A DNA stretch of 64,000 nucleotides, taken from assembly GCA_963931925.1 (NCBI GenBank), contig OZ007567.1:81663186-81727185 (forward strand), given 5' to 3'. The translations under genes were made by a program, and so were the position numbers. Source of the DNA: Onchidella celtica (taxonomy: Eukaryota; Mollusca; Gastropoda; Systellommatophora; Onchidiidae). Below the pieces are notes generated by a model that saw only the letters and a program-made list of their open reading frames with translations, ran no database searches and was not told where the DNA came from. How positions within the stretch are numbered: position 1 is the stretch's first letter; the number at the start of each line of letters is the position of its first letter. This document shows positions 46,805 through 57,792 of the stretch, in pieces.

Positions 46805-49042
46805 GCGTAGCAGGCCAGATCATACCTCCACCTGACTATCCAAAGTGGCCTAGCCTATTTTACACCCCGCGGTATATTCTGAGCTAAGCCAGTTTATACC
46901 CCCAGGGTATACTTTGGGCTAGGCCAGACAAAAACCCGCCAGTCCAGATTATACCTCCTATTTTTTTTTTAAACAAGTCAAGACCATTTTTCCTTTCAAC
47001 CCTAGTTTAAATTGTTCTTTATCGCTGTCATGAGGTATCATATTAATACATGCATACATTCTTGTCTCCTGCAAATTATAATACATTTTAGGGGAAATAA
47101 ACACGTACTAAAAAGCACTGATACAAAAAGGATTGAAAATCACATTGATGTGATTAGACTTTAACACTAATTTTACTGGTGTCCTTTCGTATTATTATTG
47201 TTTTTTTTTTTGGTGTTTTTTTAAATAATTGGTTGTCCATGAGTAAAATTGTCCTTGCACTGTATTTTTTTTTTTGGTTTGGCACTATTGGCATACACTT
47301 AGTGACAAGATATGAAATAATTATAAGACTGACAAATATAGTCATCAGAATTTTAATTTAATTTTTGAAAATCGGATATGTGCTTGATATGGCATATCAA
47401 CAATTACGTATACAAAGTTACCATGATGCAGAGAGAAAAGGCCGGAAAAGAATGTATACAGAAAAAAAACAACAACAACAATGTATTAGCAACCCAACTG
47501 GCAGACGGTGCACTTCCATCATCCATGGTGTATATAATCCAACAGAAATTAAATATTTCACATAAAACTAAATGCATGCTAAATTTTTCACATGATGAAC
47601 TCCACCTGTCCAGATCCACTTGAAACATTACAGAACGCTAACCAGTAATATACAATAATAACAAAAAGAATACCAAATCATTTTATTTACACTTAAAAAT
47701 AAAGAGAAATATCAATATCAGAATCATCATCATCATCATCTTGGAATAATATAAAGATAAGGGGGAATGTAAAAATGACAATGTAGGCCTACACATCATT
47801 CTAGAATCAATAAGTAGCAATGTATGTGTGTCAACTGCATGTAAAAATGTATTAAATATTTTAAATCATTCAAGCAGAACTAGACAGAAAGCTTTAGTAA
47901 ATAGCCTTGATAGTTGTGTAAATCGAGAGATTTATACACTGAGACACCAGGAGTGCAGTATATAAGTAGTTACAGTTTAGGCTAGGCCAGATTATGCCCC
48001 CTAATTTTTTATTACAAACAAGAGAAGACCACAGTTTATTTCAATCTTAGTTTGGATCATTTATTATCACTTTCATTGGGCATCATATTAATACAAACAT
48101 ATATATTCTTGACTCCCTTAAATCATAATACAATTCAGGGAAAAAACGTGCATTGATATACTGTGGGTTGAATATCCATTCAAACTGACATGACTCAACT
48201 TTAACCCCCCCCCTTTTTTTTTTTGGTAGTTGGTGTTGCCCATGAGTAAAACTTGCATTGTATTGTTTGTTTGGCACTGACATAAACTTAGTGGCAATGG
48301 ATGAAATAATTAACAGAGTCATAAAAATGAAATCATTTTAGAGCTTTTAGTGTGCAAATATACAGTTGTTAAATCCCTTGGCAAGGGATGTGTCAAGCTT
48401 AGGAACGTACGGATGGACAAGGCCCTAAGTAACACTTATCACAGCAGCAATCTCAAAATCTATTCAGACACTACATCACTAAAATCAGACATTCCCCAGC
48501 CATCCAGTGACTTCATTCCTGATAAGACCTATACCAACAAAATCCAGCAACCCAAGAGAACAAAGAAGAAGGTAGACAGGACCAGCGACACGGAGATATG
48601 CCTTAGCAAAAAGCCCAAATCAACCAGAATGTTCAATCCACTCGCCAACAATGCTCGAAAAAAACTCGTAGCAGCTCTGTGACTCTTGTTGTTGAATTTT
48701 TAACGGCTTATTTGTACAAAGTATGCATTTTATTTAGCTCAAGGTTTAAGACACTGGAGTAGTTTGCACAACATTTGAAAGATTGCAGTGTTGTAAGCTT
48801 ATTGTAGTGAATAAGGGTGTGCCACATGCGTGTGAAATAAAACAAAAACTGAATGTTGAATATTCTGTGTGTCTGAATGTAGGGGTATAACCTGGACTGG
48901 TGGGGTATAGTTTGGCCTAGCCCAAAGTATACCCTGAGGTATAAACTGGCCCAGCCCAGAATACACCTGGGGTGTAAAATAGGCTAGGCCACTTTAACCA
49001 GGGGTATAGTCTGGGCCGCGGGTATATTCTGGCCTGTTAACA
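46805..49042 (+). mobile_element. Ginger-like DNA transposon with long compound inverted repeats
   Basis: Inverted repeats of about 160 bp: 46805-46965 matches the complement of 48885-49042, with shared blocks CAGGCCAGA, GTGGCCTAGCC, ATTTTACACCCC and AGGGTATACTTTGGGCTAGG. Within each arm a GGCTAGGCC / GGTATA module recurs. Flanks CCAG and CCGG suggest a 4-bp target duplication with one mismatch, and copy 1 is empty here near 17945. Inside are two diverged direct repeats of about 350 bp (46970-47350, 47990-48340) and one open frame at 48350-48682. Its integrase-like tail, the TGTTAACA right terminus and the 4-bp duplication point to Ginger. Most of the transposase is gone. Confidence 0.6.
48350..48682 (+). 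CDS. Possible transposase C-terminal fragment (integrase tail-like)
   Basis: 110 codons ending in a stop. Residues 6-40 (TVVKSLGKGCVKLRNVR, then SSNLKIY) resemble the small beta-barrel at the C-terminus of gypsy or Ginger integrases, which usually reads LGKG-Y-L-N and ends in LK-Y. The remainder is basic and Ser/Lys-rich. An AG acceptor-like site lies just upstream (ATATACAG), so this may be a last exon. No catalytic core is visible between the inverted repeats. Function is uncertain and the frame may be a relic. Confidence 0.4.
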   Translation: MCKYTVVKSLGKGCVKLRNVRMDKALSNTYHSSNLKIYSDTTSLKSDIPQPSSDFIPDKTYTNKIQQPKRTKKKVDRTSDTEICLSKKPKSTRMFNPLANNARKKLVAAL

Positions 49043-51083
49043 CCGGTTGACGATGATTTAACACCTTACACAATAATCATATGAAGTGATTTTGAGCTTT
49101 TCAGATACAAATAATACTCTGCTTGCATGCTGTGCCTTCCTCTAGTGTCATGCTAAATATCGTTACAATGAGGACCGCCAAAAAAGGTAAAGAGCATTGT
49201 GAATATTATTTCACCAAAAAACAACATTCTTACAGTTATGTTCACAAGGTAATGAAATTTGTGCGCGTCAGTCTTCAACACAAACACAGTTCATGTAAAC
49301 AGCACAGAAAATACTGACCATAGCAATAATTTGTTCAGACAGTTGCGCTGACACAGGCAATTGAAAATTGTTCTGTACATCAAAGAAAATAATATTCATT
49401 GTTATTGTAAAACAATTATACGGAAAAGCAACGATTTGGTTGAGCCATTTCATGGGATTATGCACACGTGAGTTGTAGTAGATAAAATACATAAGTGTCA
49501 TCGTTTTCTCTGATGGAAAATTCTTGTTGTATTGCCTCCCTCCACTGACCCAGCTGCCTCTGAACAGAATATTTATCATCCATTATGTCAAACAAAGGCA
49601 TGGCCATTTTTGATTTTCTACAGCATACAAGTATAAGATTAAGAACTATTCAAGACAAACTTATTAAAAGCTGTCTGTCTTTGACACTTTTAAAACAACA
49701 GTCACAAAATTTACTTTCAATGACAACATGCAATACAATAATCGCATGTTGCATTCTATTTGAATCTGAGTTTCAATTTTGTATAACACCACTTACTGAC
49801 AAAATGTAGTGCTAAACAGAAAAGTCATCACTAATCAATGGAATTTCGTATGCATACGTACATATTCATAAAATTACAAAAATTGCCTCAACTGAAGTAA
49901 ACAAAATTTATTTAAAAATCATATATTAACAATACCTCAGATACTTGAGCTGGAACATCACACTCTAGTATAGCCCATTTATGTTTACTTTTGACATGGA
50001 AATCTGCTGAACATAGTTTCTAACTTTAAACTCTTTGGAATGTGAGAGGATGAACGACTTTTTATTTTTAATGTGCTTTCATGGTAGCTCTGGTGCGTGA
50101 GTGAGGGACGGCCACTCATAGTAGTTTATGGACACTTGGCCGAGTACCATTAATTGGATTATTTCCCTTGTAATACTAGCGCGGGACCCGTTATTCACAT
50201 CACGGTGAAAAGCGCGCATTTTGATTGGTCAGTTGGAAATGTTGACCACGGGGGTTCCAACTCTTATATCATGGCTTTAAGTTTCTTACAACTCGCTCAC
50301 TCGTTGTTATCCACCGACAGAAAGACGGGAACCCGAATTCATTTTTGAGAGTAGACAATACCCTATCGGTACAAAATAGGTACTCATGATAACGTTTGTT
50401 ATCAATGGAGATACGTCGTATTAATGGACGAAAGTATCCCGCACAAAATTGTCGGATGTTGTTAGTCCTGACACTTTGAAAATTTATATTAAAACTATTA
50501 CCGGGTTTCTGGTATAAGTAGTCAGTTAGAATTTTAGCAGCAAGTTTCTACTTTATAATGGTACCAATTTTGTTGTACTTTGATGCACATATCCTATTGA
50601 AATAATTAATAAGAGGGTCTCGGATTTAAAGCAAACTATGAGTTAGACGCATGTTATCCCCGATAAATCCAACCTGGGTCAAATTTATTCAATTATTGCT
50701 GGAGGGGTCGTTAGAGTAATTTCTGCAGTTTACTGGGATACCTAATTGACTTTTGTGTGCACCCTTTTAACCGTACTGTAAATTCGATTGTGTTAGGACC
50801 CTAACCGGTTATGTTGTCGGGCTGGACTCCATGTCCGAGCCTTTCACTTGTGCAACACGGGCTACGTAATAGCTCTCTCGGACGTCCGCGCGGGCTCATA
50901 AATAAGATGCGGTTCGAGTGGTCAACACACTCCATCATAGACGCAGGAGACAAGAGCCGACAGCACAGTGAACCCAGCCCAGCAACCCGGGCCCGTAGCA
51001 GCTCAGAGGCTTGCCGACGCTTGCCATCGCCACCCCGCCCCATAAGGCATGTAGCGGTAGCACAGGACCCGGAGAAACTTTGG

Positions 51084-52355
51084 GTAAGTTGGAGACTATT
51101 ATATTAGAAGTGACTTTAATTTGCGCACCCCCCCCCCCCTTTCGGGGATGCCACGTAGAGAATGCTGATCTACAGAGACCATTATGAGTCCGGCTCAACG
51201 GTAATTGCCATTGTCATTAGACGTGTAGGATGCGCTTTGCAGTACAGTGTCTTGATATTGTGACTTTATTGTCAAAGTTAACGTTTGCGGTGCTAGATGA
51301 TAATGATGGCTCGCTAACCAAGCTATCACAATTTGCTTGTGTGCATATATATAGTGTATGTGTAGCATTGCCTTGTTGTGGTAGGCAGTGAGGATTTCCT
51401 GACATGTTAATGTGGATGACTTATGTTATAGCGAGCGGCACTAAATTTGTGTACCTTGCCAGTACCACTATGCTATAGAGAGCAGTGTGATTGTGTGCTT
51501 AATGTTTAAGATGTGTAATTAATTACATGTATTGGAGATGTATAATATTAGTTGGGCCTCACATGGGTGAGCCCCAGGATTGTTCTATGTGCGGCGGTGG
51601 ATGAACAATGTTTCAGTGAGTCTACACATGTTGCAATGAGTCTCGCCGACATATATATATATATATCATGTGCATGTATTATGGTTATCCAGATGTATTA
51701 TGCTTCTATGAGTTTCGTAAGTGTGTGAAGGACAGTTTCATTTTAAGGAATGTACACATTACTTTATGTATCTAGTGGTGTGTCACACACATGTTAGCCT
51801 GGCGGCATAGCTCCGCGGCTAAGGTCGAAGGGCATGACCCTTGAGTATCGATTGGGAAGGGAAGTAACCAATACAATAGCCCTGGGGCGGGTTAGTACTA
51901 ATAATGGAGTGGGCCTATGAGGATGGCCTGCATTGGGATGCAGCGTCTGTGTTATGGACGGTCAGTGGGCCATGTTGGCCACTGCGTTATTATTTTATGG
52001 AATGGCCACTCTGGATGTGTTGTACACCGGCTCAGTGGAGCGAAACTATTGTGTTCTTGCCCCTTCATTTATGTCCTTCATACTTTGATTAGTACATTAA
52101 TTAGTTTATGTTGCCAGTGTACTAGGAAACTCCTTGTGTATATGATATAGCCACTTGTAGTTGTTATTCATTAACCTTAGCGCTATTTTATTCCATGCAT
52201 ACATATCCAGTTGGTTATTGCTTAAATTCTATATTATGTTGTTGTTGTTTGATTTAATACTTAATCCTATTACTATGTATGTCCACCATTGATTGCCTGA
52301 TTAATGTTGTCATTATATCCTAATCATATTTTTGTCATTTTTTCTCTTGTTCCAG
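51084..52355 (+). other. Spliceosomal intron inside the 5' LTR
   Basis: The donor is GGGTAAGT at 51083-51090 and the acceptor TTTTCTCTTGTTCCAG ends at 52355, with a good pyrimidine tract. The family member at 29351-30543 joins the flanking sequences precisely at these two points. The 1272-bp body is AT-rich, with a C-run, an (AT)n tract and a tRNA-like patch near 51799-51860, and no coding capacity. Confidence 0.88.
51799..51860 (+). other. tRNA-like patch (A- and B-box-like) in the LTR intron
   Basis: CATAGCTCCGCGG resembles a polymerase III A box, and TATCGATTGGG about 40 bp further loosely resembles a B box. A short GGG-CCC hairpin lies between. No complete cloverleaf can be drawn, so a tRNA gene is not claimed; it could be a SINE head. 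The same patch is at about 63186-63247. Confidence 0.25.
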
Positions 52356-52557
52356 CTTACGGCTGGTTGGGCTTCTTTTTCTGGGTTTCTTTTTTTGGGC
52401 TTTTTTTTGTTTGGTAGTGATACCGTTGTTAGGCTTTTTGAATAAATAAGATTGCCAGCAGAACCCTGTGTTTGTTAATCCTGTGTATCCTTAAGGGAGT
52501 TACTATTGAACCCACGCAGTAACCACATTAGCCACTCGTAGTTCATCCAACATTTTC

Positions 52558-52576
52558 TGGTGTCAAGAAGTGGGAT
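52558..52576 (+). promoter_or_regulatory. Primer binding site, tRNA-Leu type
   Basis: TGGTGTCAAGAAGTGGGAT, five bases after the LTR, matches the complement of a tRNA-Leu 3' end (TGGTGTCAGAAGTGGGAT) with one extra A. Confidence 0.8.
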
Positions 52577-53603
52577 ACACAGAAGGGTTAGTTTGTAGTG
52601 TAGAGAACCCAGCCATGGAAATTTTTAGTTTGAAGCCCAGCCAGCCAGCCAACCCCTGCCCCACCCCATAGGAACCAGGGAGCCACGAAGACCAACGCCC
52701 TCCAACATCAACTCAAGATTCAGGACCTGTATCCCAGTCCTGTGTACACCACCCATGCCACTGCAGTCAACAGGGACCCGTTGCGGGTATTTCATCCCGC
52801 AATCTACACGTATCCGCAACATCCGCCCCCACAGCCTGCGTCGACCAGTGTCTGGTACTCCCAGCCCACCACCCTTGCCAGCCACATGCAGCCCAACCAG
52901 ACCCTCAACATGGGTTGAGAACTTTACAGCCCCTACCTCCTGTGCAGCGGTCCAGCTGCCCCCACGTCCAGCCGCCCACACAGACAACCCCAGAGATTGA
53001 ACCTCTGACTCTTATTGGTGATTAACATTAGACATTGACTGTGAGTGCAGAAAGAGCAGGGGAGCGCACCCATCAAGACCCCCCGAGTTTCCATCAGGCC
53101 AGATGATAGACCACCGAATCCAAGGGAGCTCCGCCTCCAGATTTTAAGTTAGAGAGTATGCCCATGTTAGCTTTATCCACAGCTTAGTTACAATGACTTT
53201 TAATGCCTATGTTGACCTTACCTTTTTCATTGCACTAGTGCCCTTATAGCATATTGTATTTTTTTGTACTGTTCGATCCTACGTTAACCCTGATAGTGGT
53301 CTGGGACCACCGTTGCAGGTCTGGGACCTGTTGTTTTGTCCATATGATGTAACTTACTACAGCCAGAGCTGAGACTGTTGTGTACATCTTCAGGATGCCA
53401 GTAGTAACTTAGCCGGTTCACGCCACCTGTTAGTAGTTATAAAGAGGATGGACCATTGTTGTACTTCGGTTCACTGTGTGTATTTTGCAATTGTTCTACC
53501 CTAAGTGATGGTATCATAGCCCCTTAGAGTTTGATTATACCTTCAGTGGTCTTATGTAAACCTTTGAATTGATGTATGTGTCACGTAAGGGACTACGTGA
53601 CTT

Positions 53604-53615
53604 AGCAGGGGAGAA
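53604..53615 (+). promoter_or_regulatory. Polypurine tract of the outer element
   Basis: AGCAGGGGAGAA abuts the TG of the 3' LTR, the position where plus-strand DNA synthesis is primed. Confidence 0.8.
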
Positions 53616-54288
53616 TGTGAGAGGATGAACGACTTTTTATTTTTAATGTGCTTTCATGGTAGCTCTGGTGCGTGAGTGAGGGACGGCCACTCATAGTAGT
53701 TTATGGACACTTGGCCGAGTACCATTAATTGGATTATTTCCCTTGTATGTAATACTAGCGCGGGACCCGTTATTCACATCACGGTGAAAAGCGCGCATTT
53801 TGATTGGTCAGTTGGAAATGTTGACCACGGGGGTTCCAACTCTTATATCATGGCTTTAAGTTTCTTACAACTCGCTCACTCGTTGTTATCCACCGACAGA
53901 AAGACGGGAACCCGAATTCATTTTTGAGAGTAGACAATACCCTATCGGTACAAAATAGGTACTCATGATAACGTTTGTTATCAATGGAGATACGTCGTAT
54001 TAATGGACGAAAGTATCCCGCACAAAATTGTCGGATGTTGTTAGTCCTGACACTTTGAAAATTTATATTAAAACTATTACCGGGTTTCTGGTATAAGTAG
54101 TCAGTTAGAATTTTAGCAGCAAGTTTCTACTTTATAATGGTACCAATTTTGTTGTACTTTGATGCACATATCCTATTGAAATAATTAATAAGAGGGTCTC
54201 GGATTTAAAGCAAACTATGAGTTAGACGCATGTTATCCCCGATAAATCCAACCTGGGTCAAATTTATTCAATTATTGCTGGAGGGGTC
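53616..54288 (+). repeat. 3' LTR of the outer element, first part
   Basis: Matches 50041-50709 except for a 4-bp insertion (TGTA) near 53748. It breaks off at GGGTC (54284-54288), the target of the nested element. Confidence 0.95.
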
Positions 54289-55470
54289 TGTCACAAATCC
54301 CAGACTGGGAGATGTAATAAGTATGACAGGACAACAATCACGAACAACAAGTTTAACACTTAACAGAACAACCCATCAGACTCACACATTTATTAAACAT
54401 AATTATACATATAATAGCGCAATTACATACATTATATTATTGAAATGCACTGCCGTACAACGGCCTTATTCTCACACACACGCTCCCTCGGATCCACAAT
54501 CCGGTAGTTACTCCTAAAGGCACCTCGGCCTCAGCCTCTCCCCTCAGGGTCTTAATAGTACATTAATGATTCACTGGCACCGCAGTCTCTCAATATCACC
54601 TTCCTATTGTCATACACTTTAGCATTCCCCTCGCACCTCAGCAGGGCAATAACACATTATTATTTCCATAGCCATCAACATGGCAACAACATAATATCAG
54701 TTCACTAGCCTATCAACATGGCAACAATATAGTATCTCATTCACTCTCATATCTACGTCCCTGTCCGTGGCCTGACTGCCACGACCTTATGTGCCTCTAC
54801 TGTCCTGCACTGACAGCCTCGCTTCTGGCCTATGTGTGGCCTCCGGCCCTATGCTGGCCTATCTCCTGTGCTCATCGAGGTGGCTCTGCGGCCCGTCCCC
54901 GACACCTACAAGAATAACATTACATTGGTATAATACCCTACCATGTCTATTCACTCCACCTCTCCTTACAACCCATGAAACGTACACACACTAGTTCACC
55001 TTTCACTCACCACACATCTTACGGTAACACACTTCCATCGGAGTACACACTACTCACTCGCGCTACAAATCCATGAACTCACTTTCATCTATCGCTCGTG
55101 GCGCACATTGCTATATCCAATATCACGGACTTCCACATTCCTCACATATACTTATTCACATCATGGTAATAGACGAATATAATATAATACATCAATCATA
55201 ATAATCAATCAACGTTCTACATACCAGTCATTACTGGAAAGACTTTCTCCTAGTCTTCTCGACCGCTTCCCTTTACGTCCGCCCGACGGGCTTTTATTCA
55301 CAGGTCCGATCCCTAGGACCTTCTAACTTGCAGTGATAGTTATACAGCGCTTTCGCCTCCTTCAGACCCCCCACTCATGACATGCACGACTTTCTCACTT
55401 GTCTCCGTGCGTTAATTTTACTCTCCTCTCCCCCCGTAATTATTAACTATCGCTCACTCCACTCGTGACA
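54289..55470 (-). repeat. 3' LTR of the Gmr1-type element
   Basis: 1182 bp, the same length as its partner. I noticed three single-base differences (for example 54786 against 61407 and 55225 against 61846). Confidence 0.95.
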
Positions 55471-55485
55471 TCATCCCCCACCCCA
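55471..55485 (-). promoter_or_regulatory. Polypurine tract of the Gmr1-type element
   Basis: In the element sense TGGGGTGGGGGATGA abuts the 3' LTR, the expected plus-strand primer. Confidence 0.75.
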
Positions 55486-55827
55486 AAAAAATTAATGCAA
55501 TTAATTTCAAATCGCATCAAGATGACTGTCAACGAGTGAGCGTGAGCAATACCTACACTAAAAAAAACTGACCTAGCCGTTCCCCTAGTATATAAAATAC
55601 CGAAATCAGGGGAAAATATGGGGATCAATATGGTCTGAAATATGCATATATGTGTCACATCATCAATAGCTAACTAAACACAATATCTAATACAGAATCG
55701 AAAACCAATCAACCTATCAACCATTCTTCATATCATATTTATAATGTCAATATTTTAAAGTCGACTTATTCACACAGATCCTGTCAATGTTCCTGTCCTC
55801 CGATGTATAAGCTGCTGAACTCCTGCC

Positions 55828-57792
55828 CTAGGCTCGACTAAGGTAGTCGGCGATATGATTGCTGGTTCCTGGAATTGGTTGAATAACGAAGGTATACGGC
55901 TGCAAAGCCAATGCCCATCTAGACAAGCGTGGGCTGGACGAACGATTCTTCGACAAAAATGTCAGTGGCTTGTGGTCTGTCTGGATACAAAATTCTCGTC
56001 CCATGAGATAACGTCCTAGTTTCTGGACGGACCAGACAATGGCAAGACACTCACGCTCTATCACAGAATACTTTCTTTCTCTCTGCAATAACTTCCTACT
56101 GACATAACATACAGGATGGAGACATTCGTTCTTCTCCTGTAGAAGACAAGCGCGGACACCAGAGTCCGACGCATCCGTTCTGAGGATAAAATTAGATCGA
56201 AAATCGGGTAATATCAGAATGGGTGACGATGATAATGCTGTCACCAAATTATCAAATGATGTCTGACATTCAGACGTCCACTGGACCTTATCGGGTTGTC
56301 CCTTCTTAGTAAGGTCAGTAAGAGAAGATGACAAGGAGGAAAAATTTGGAATGAACTTTCTGTAATAATTTAAAATTCCCACTAAGCTTCTGACTTGTTT
56401 CTTTGTTTTAGGGATTTGCAACCCTACTAACTTGTCAATTTTTGTTACTTCAGGTCTCTGAACACCTCTACCCACAATATGTCCTAAGAATATTATCTCT
56501 GGACATGCCAAATCCATCTTTGCGGGTTTAGCAGTTAACCCAAAATGACGTAATCGTTGAAAAATTACTGTTAGTGTCTGAATATGATCAGACCATGTCG
56601 ACGTATGGCATGCTATATCGTCAAAGAATGACACGACATTAGGTATGTCCTTCAACACTAATCTCATTAATCGTGCAAACGTCGCTGGTGCGTTTACCAA
56701 CCCAAATGGCATGACCTTAAATTGGAATAATCCAATGGGCGTTTGGAACGCCGTGTATTGTTTAGACTCCTCAGTAAGCGGGATTTCCCAATACCCTTTC
56801 GTCAAATCTATCTTGGAAAACCACGTGGACCCGGCCAATGAAGCTATTAATTCCTCCTGAAACGGAATAGGCTCCCTATCGCCTACCGTAATAGTGTTCA
56901 GTCTTCGAAAATCAATACAGAACCGCACCGATCCATCAAGTTTTTTCACGAGGACGATGGGTGATGAATACGGCGATGTTGATGGTTCTATCACATCTAA
57001 CTTCAACATTGACTCCACTTCCTTTATGACTCTATCTCTCGAAGAAAAAGGCAACGGATACGGTCTAAGAAATACTGGCTTATCCGAAGTCAACTTTATT
57101 TGGTGCTGGATCACCGTAGTGCGACCCGGCAAATCCGTAACAACATCCGGGAATGACGCTAACAGGGTCTCAAGTTCCCTACCCCTTGAACTCGTAAGGT
57201 CAGGGTTAATTTTTACGTCCCTGTAACCTTGTGTCGCAGTTAACTCCGGCAATTGAATTTGTAACTCTTCCTGCGCCTCGGTGTCGCTTACGTCACAGTC
57301 CAACTGGTCTACGACCCCCGTACAAGCAGTAGAGAAGACAGTCTCCTCTGGTCTTGTCTGTGCACACAGATACTGTGGTCTCTCATAAAATCTCTGTAGC
57401 ATATTAACATGGAAAACCTTACTCGTTCCATCAATGTGGATAGCGTAATCTACCTTTGAAACAACTCGCTCAATAACATAAGGACCTTTCCATGTCATCA
57501 ATAACTTATTATGGTCCGTAGGTAACAACAACAGAACCTTGTCTCCTGGCTCAAAAATTCTCAGTTTGGAACCTCTATCTTTATAGTCTTTTGCTCTTTT
57601 CGAAGCGATACCAGAAGCTTCTTCCGCTATAGTGCGCGCTGAAGATAGTCTTTCTCTTAAATCAACAGGGTACTGAAACCTTTTTAAACGGTTCCGAAAC
57701 CGTGGGGATCTTTTGACGAGGAGCCTGGGGTGAACGACCCTCATGCGTCGTCTTTTGGCACGCACTGCACGTCTTACAATATAAACGTACAT
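55828..57792 (-). CDS. Integrase C-terminus, reverse transcriptase and RNase H of the Gmr1-type element
   Basis: 654 codons open, but about the first 38 overlap the other frame of the gag-pol ORF and are not real protein. True similarity starts near YPVDLRERLS. Residues 75-140 are the integrase C-terminal GPY module (WKGPYVIERV). Residues 215-440 are reverse transcriptase, with LVKKLDGSVRFCIDFRRLN, FSKIDLTKGYW, and an FFDD active site (389-392) where YxDD is usual. Residues 535-650 are RNase H: Asp540, Glu580, Asp606 and Asp649 mark the four expected acidic positions. The ORF ends at the stop near 55828, 357 bp from the 3' LTR. Confidence 0.92.
   Translation of the reverse strand: MYVYIVRRAVRAKRRRMRVVHPRLLVKRSPRFRNRLKRFQYPVDLRERLSSARTIAEEASGIASKRAKDYKDRGSKLRIFEPGDKVLLLLPTDHNKLLMTWKGPYVIERVVSKVDYAIHIDGTSKVFHVNMLQRFYERPQYLCAQTRPEETVFSTACTGVVDQLDCDVSDTEAQEELQIQLPELTATQGYRDVKINPDLTSSRGRELETLLASFPDVVTDLPGRTTVIQHQIKLTSDKPVFLRPYPLPFSSRDRVIKEVESMLKLDVIEPSTSPYSSPIVLVKKLDGSVRFCIDFRRLNTITVGDREPIPFQEELIASLAGSTWFSKIDLTKGYWEIPLTEESKQYTAFQTPIGLFQFKVMPFGLVNAPATFARLMRLVLKDIPNVVSFFDDIACHTSTWSDHIQTLTVIFQRLRHFGLTAKPAKMDLACPEIIFLGHIVGRGVQRPEVTKIDKLVGLQIPKTKKQVRSLVGILNYYRKFIPNFSSLSSSLTDLTKKGQPDKVQWTSECQTSFDNLVTALSSSPILILPDFRSNFILRTDASDSGVRACLLQEKNECLHPVCYVSRKLLQRERKYSVIERECLAIVWSVQKLGRYLMGREFCIQTDHKPLTFLSKNRSSSPRLSRWALALQPYTFVIQPIPGTSNHIADYLSRA

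Larger units (their letters stand above)
45193..50040 (-). repeat. Segmental duplication copy 2: 3' flank of an ABCG paralogue
   Basis: Colinear with 16770-20010 once the insertions at 46510-46705 and 46805-49042 are removed. It contains no ABCG exon, because copy 1 has none either until 20213. The alignment resumes after the LTR nest at 63942-64000, matching up to about 20065. The coding end of the paralogue should lie roughly 150 bp right of the window on the minus strand. Confidence 0.85.
50041..52552 (+). repeat. 5' LTR of the outer element
   Basis: 2512 bp, TG...CA ends. It contains an internal intron 51084-52355 and a poly(A) signal AATAAA at 52441-52446, 106 bp before the 3' end. It is much longer than most LTRs, mainly because of the intron. 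Confidence 0.93.
52553..53615 (+). other. Short internal region of the outer LTR element
   Basis: About 1.06 kb. A first ATG at 52615 opens only 18 codons. Beyond it the frames are Pro/Gln-rich without stops for up to about 100 codons (52670-53020) and show no gag, protease, reverse transcriptase or integrase motif. This could be a remnant of a gag leader. The polypurine tract AGCAGGGGAGAA (53604-53615) ends directly at the 3' LTR. Confidence 0.75.

Noticed and set aside
47178..47361. Hydrophobic open frames within the Ginger-like element
   Set aside because: They fall in AT/T-rich direct repeats and are not conserved between the two internal copies.
51799..51870. tRNA gene in the LTR intron
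   Set aside because: Acceptor and T arms cannot be paired and the B box is poor, so only a tRNA-like patch is reported.
50041..52552. Reading the LTR length difference as an ordinary internal deletion in the solo LTR
   Set aside because: Both breakpoints fall exactly on GT-AG splice sites with no flanking microhomology that would explain a deletion.
56645..57226. Plus-strand open frames opposite the reverse transcriptase
   Set aside because: Antisense shadows of the minus-strand pol frame, which has full domain support.
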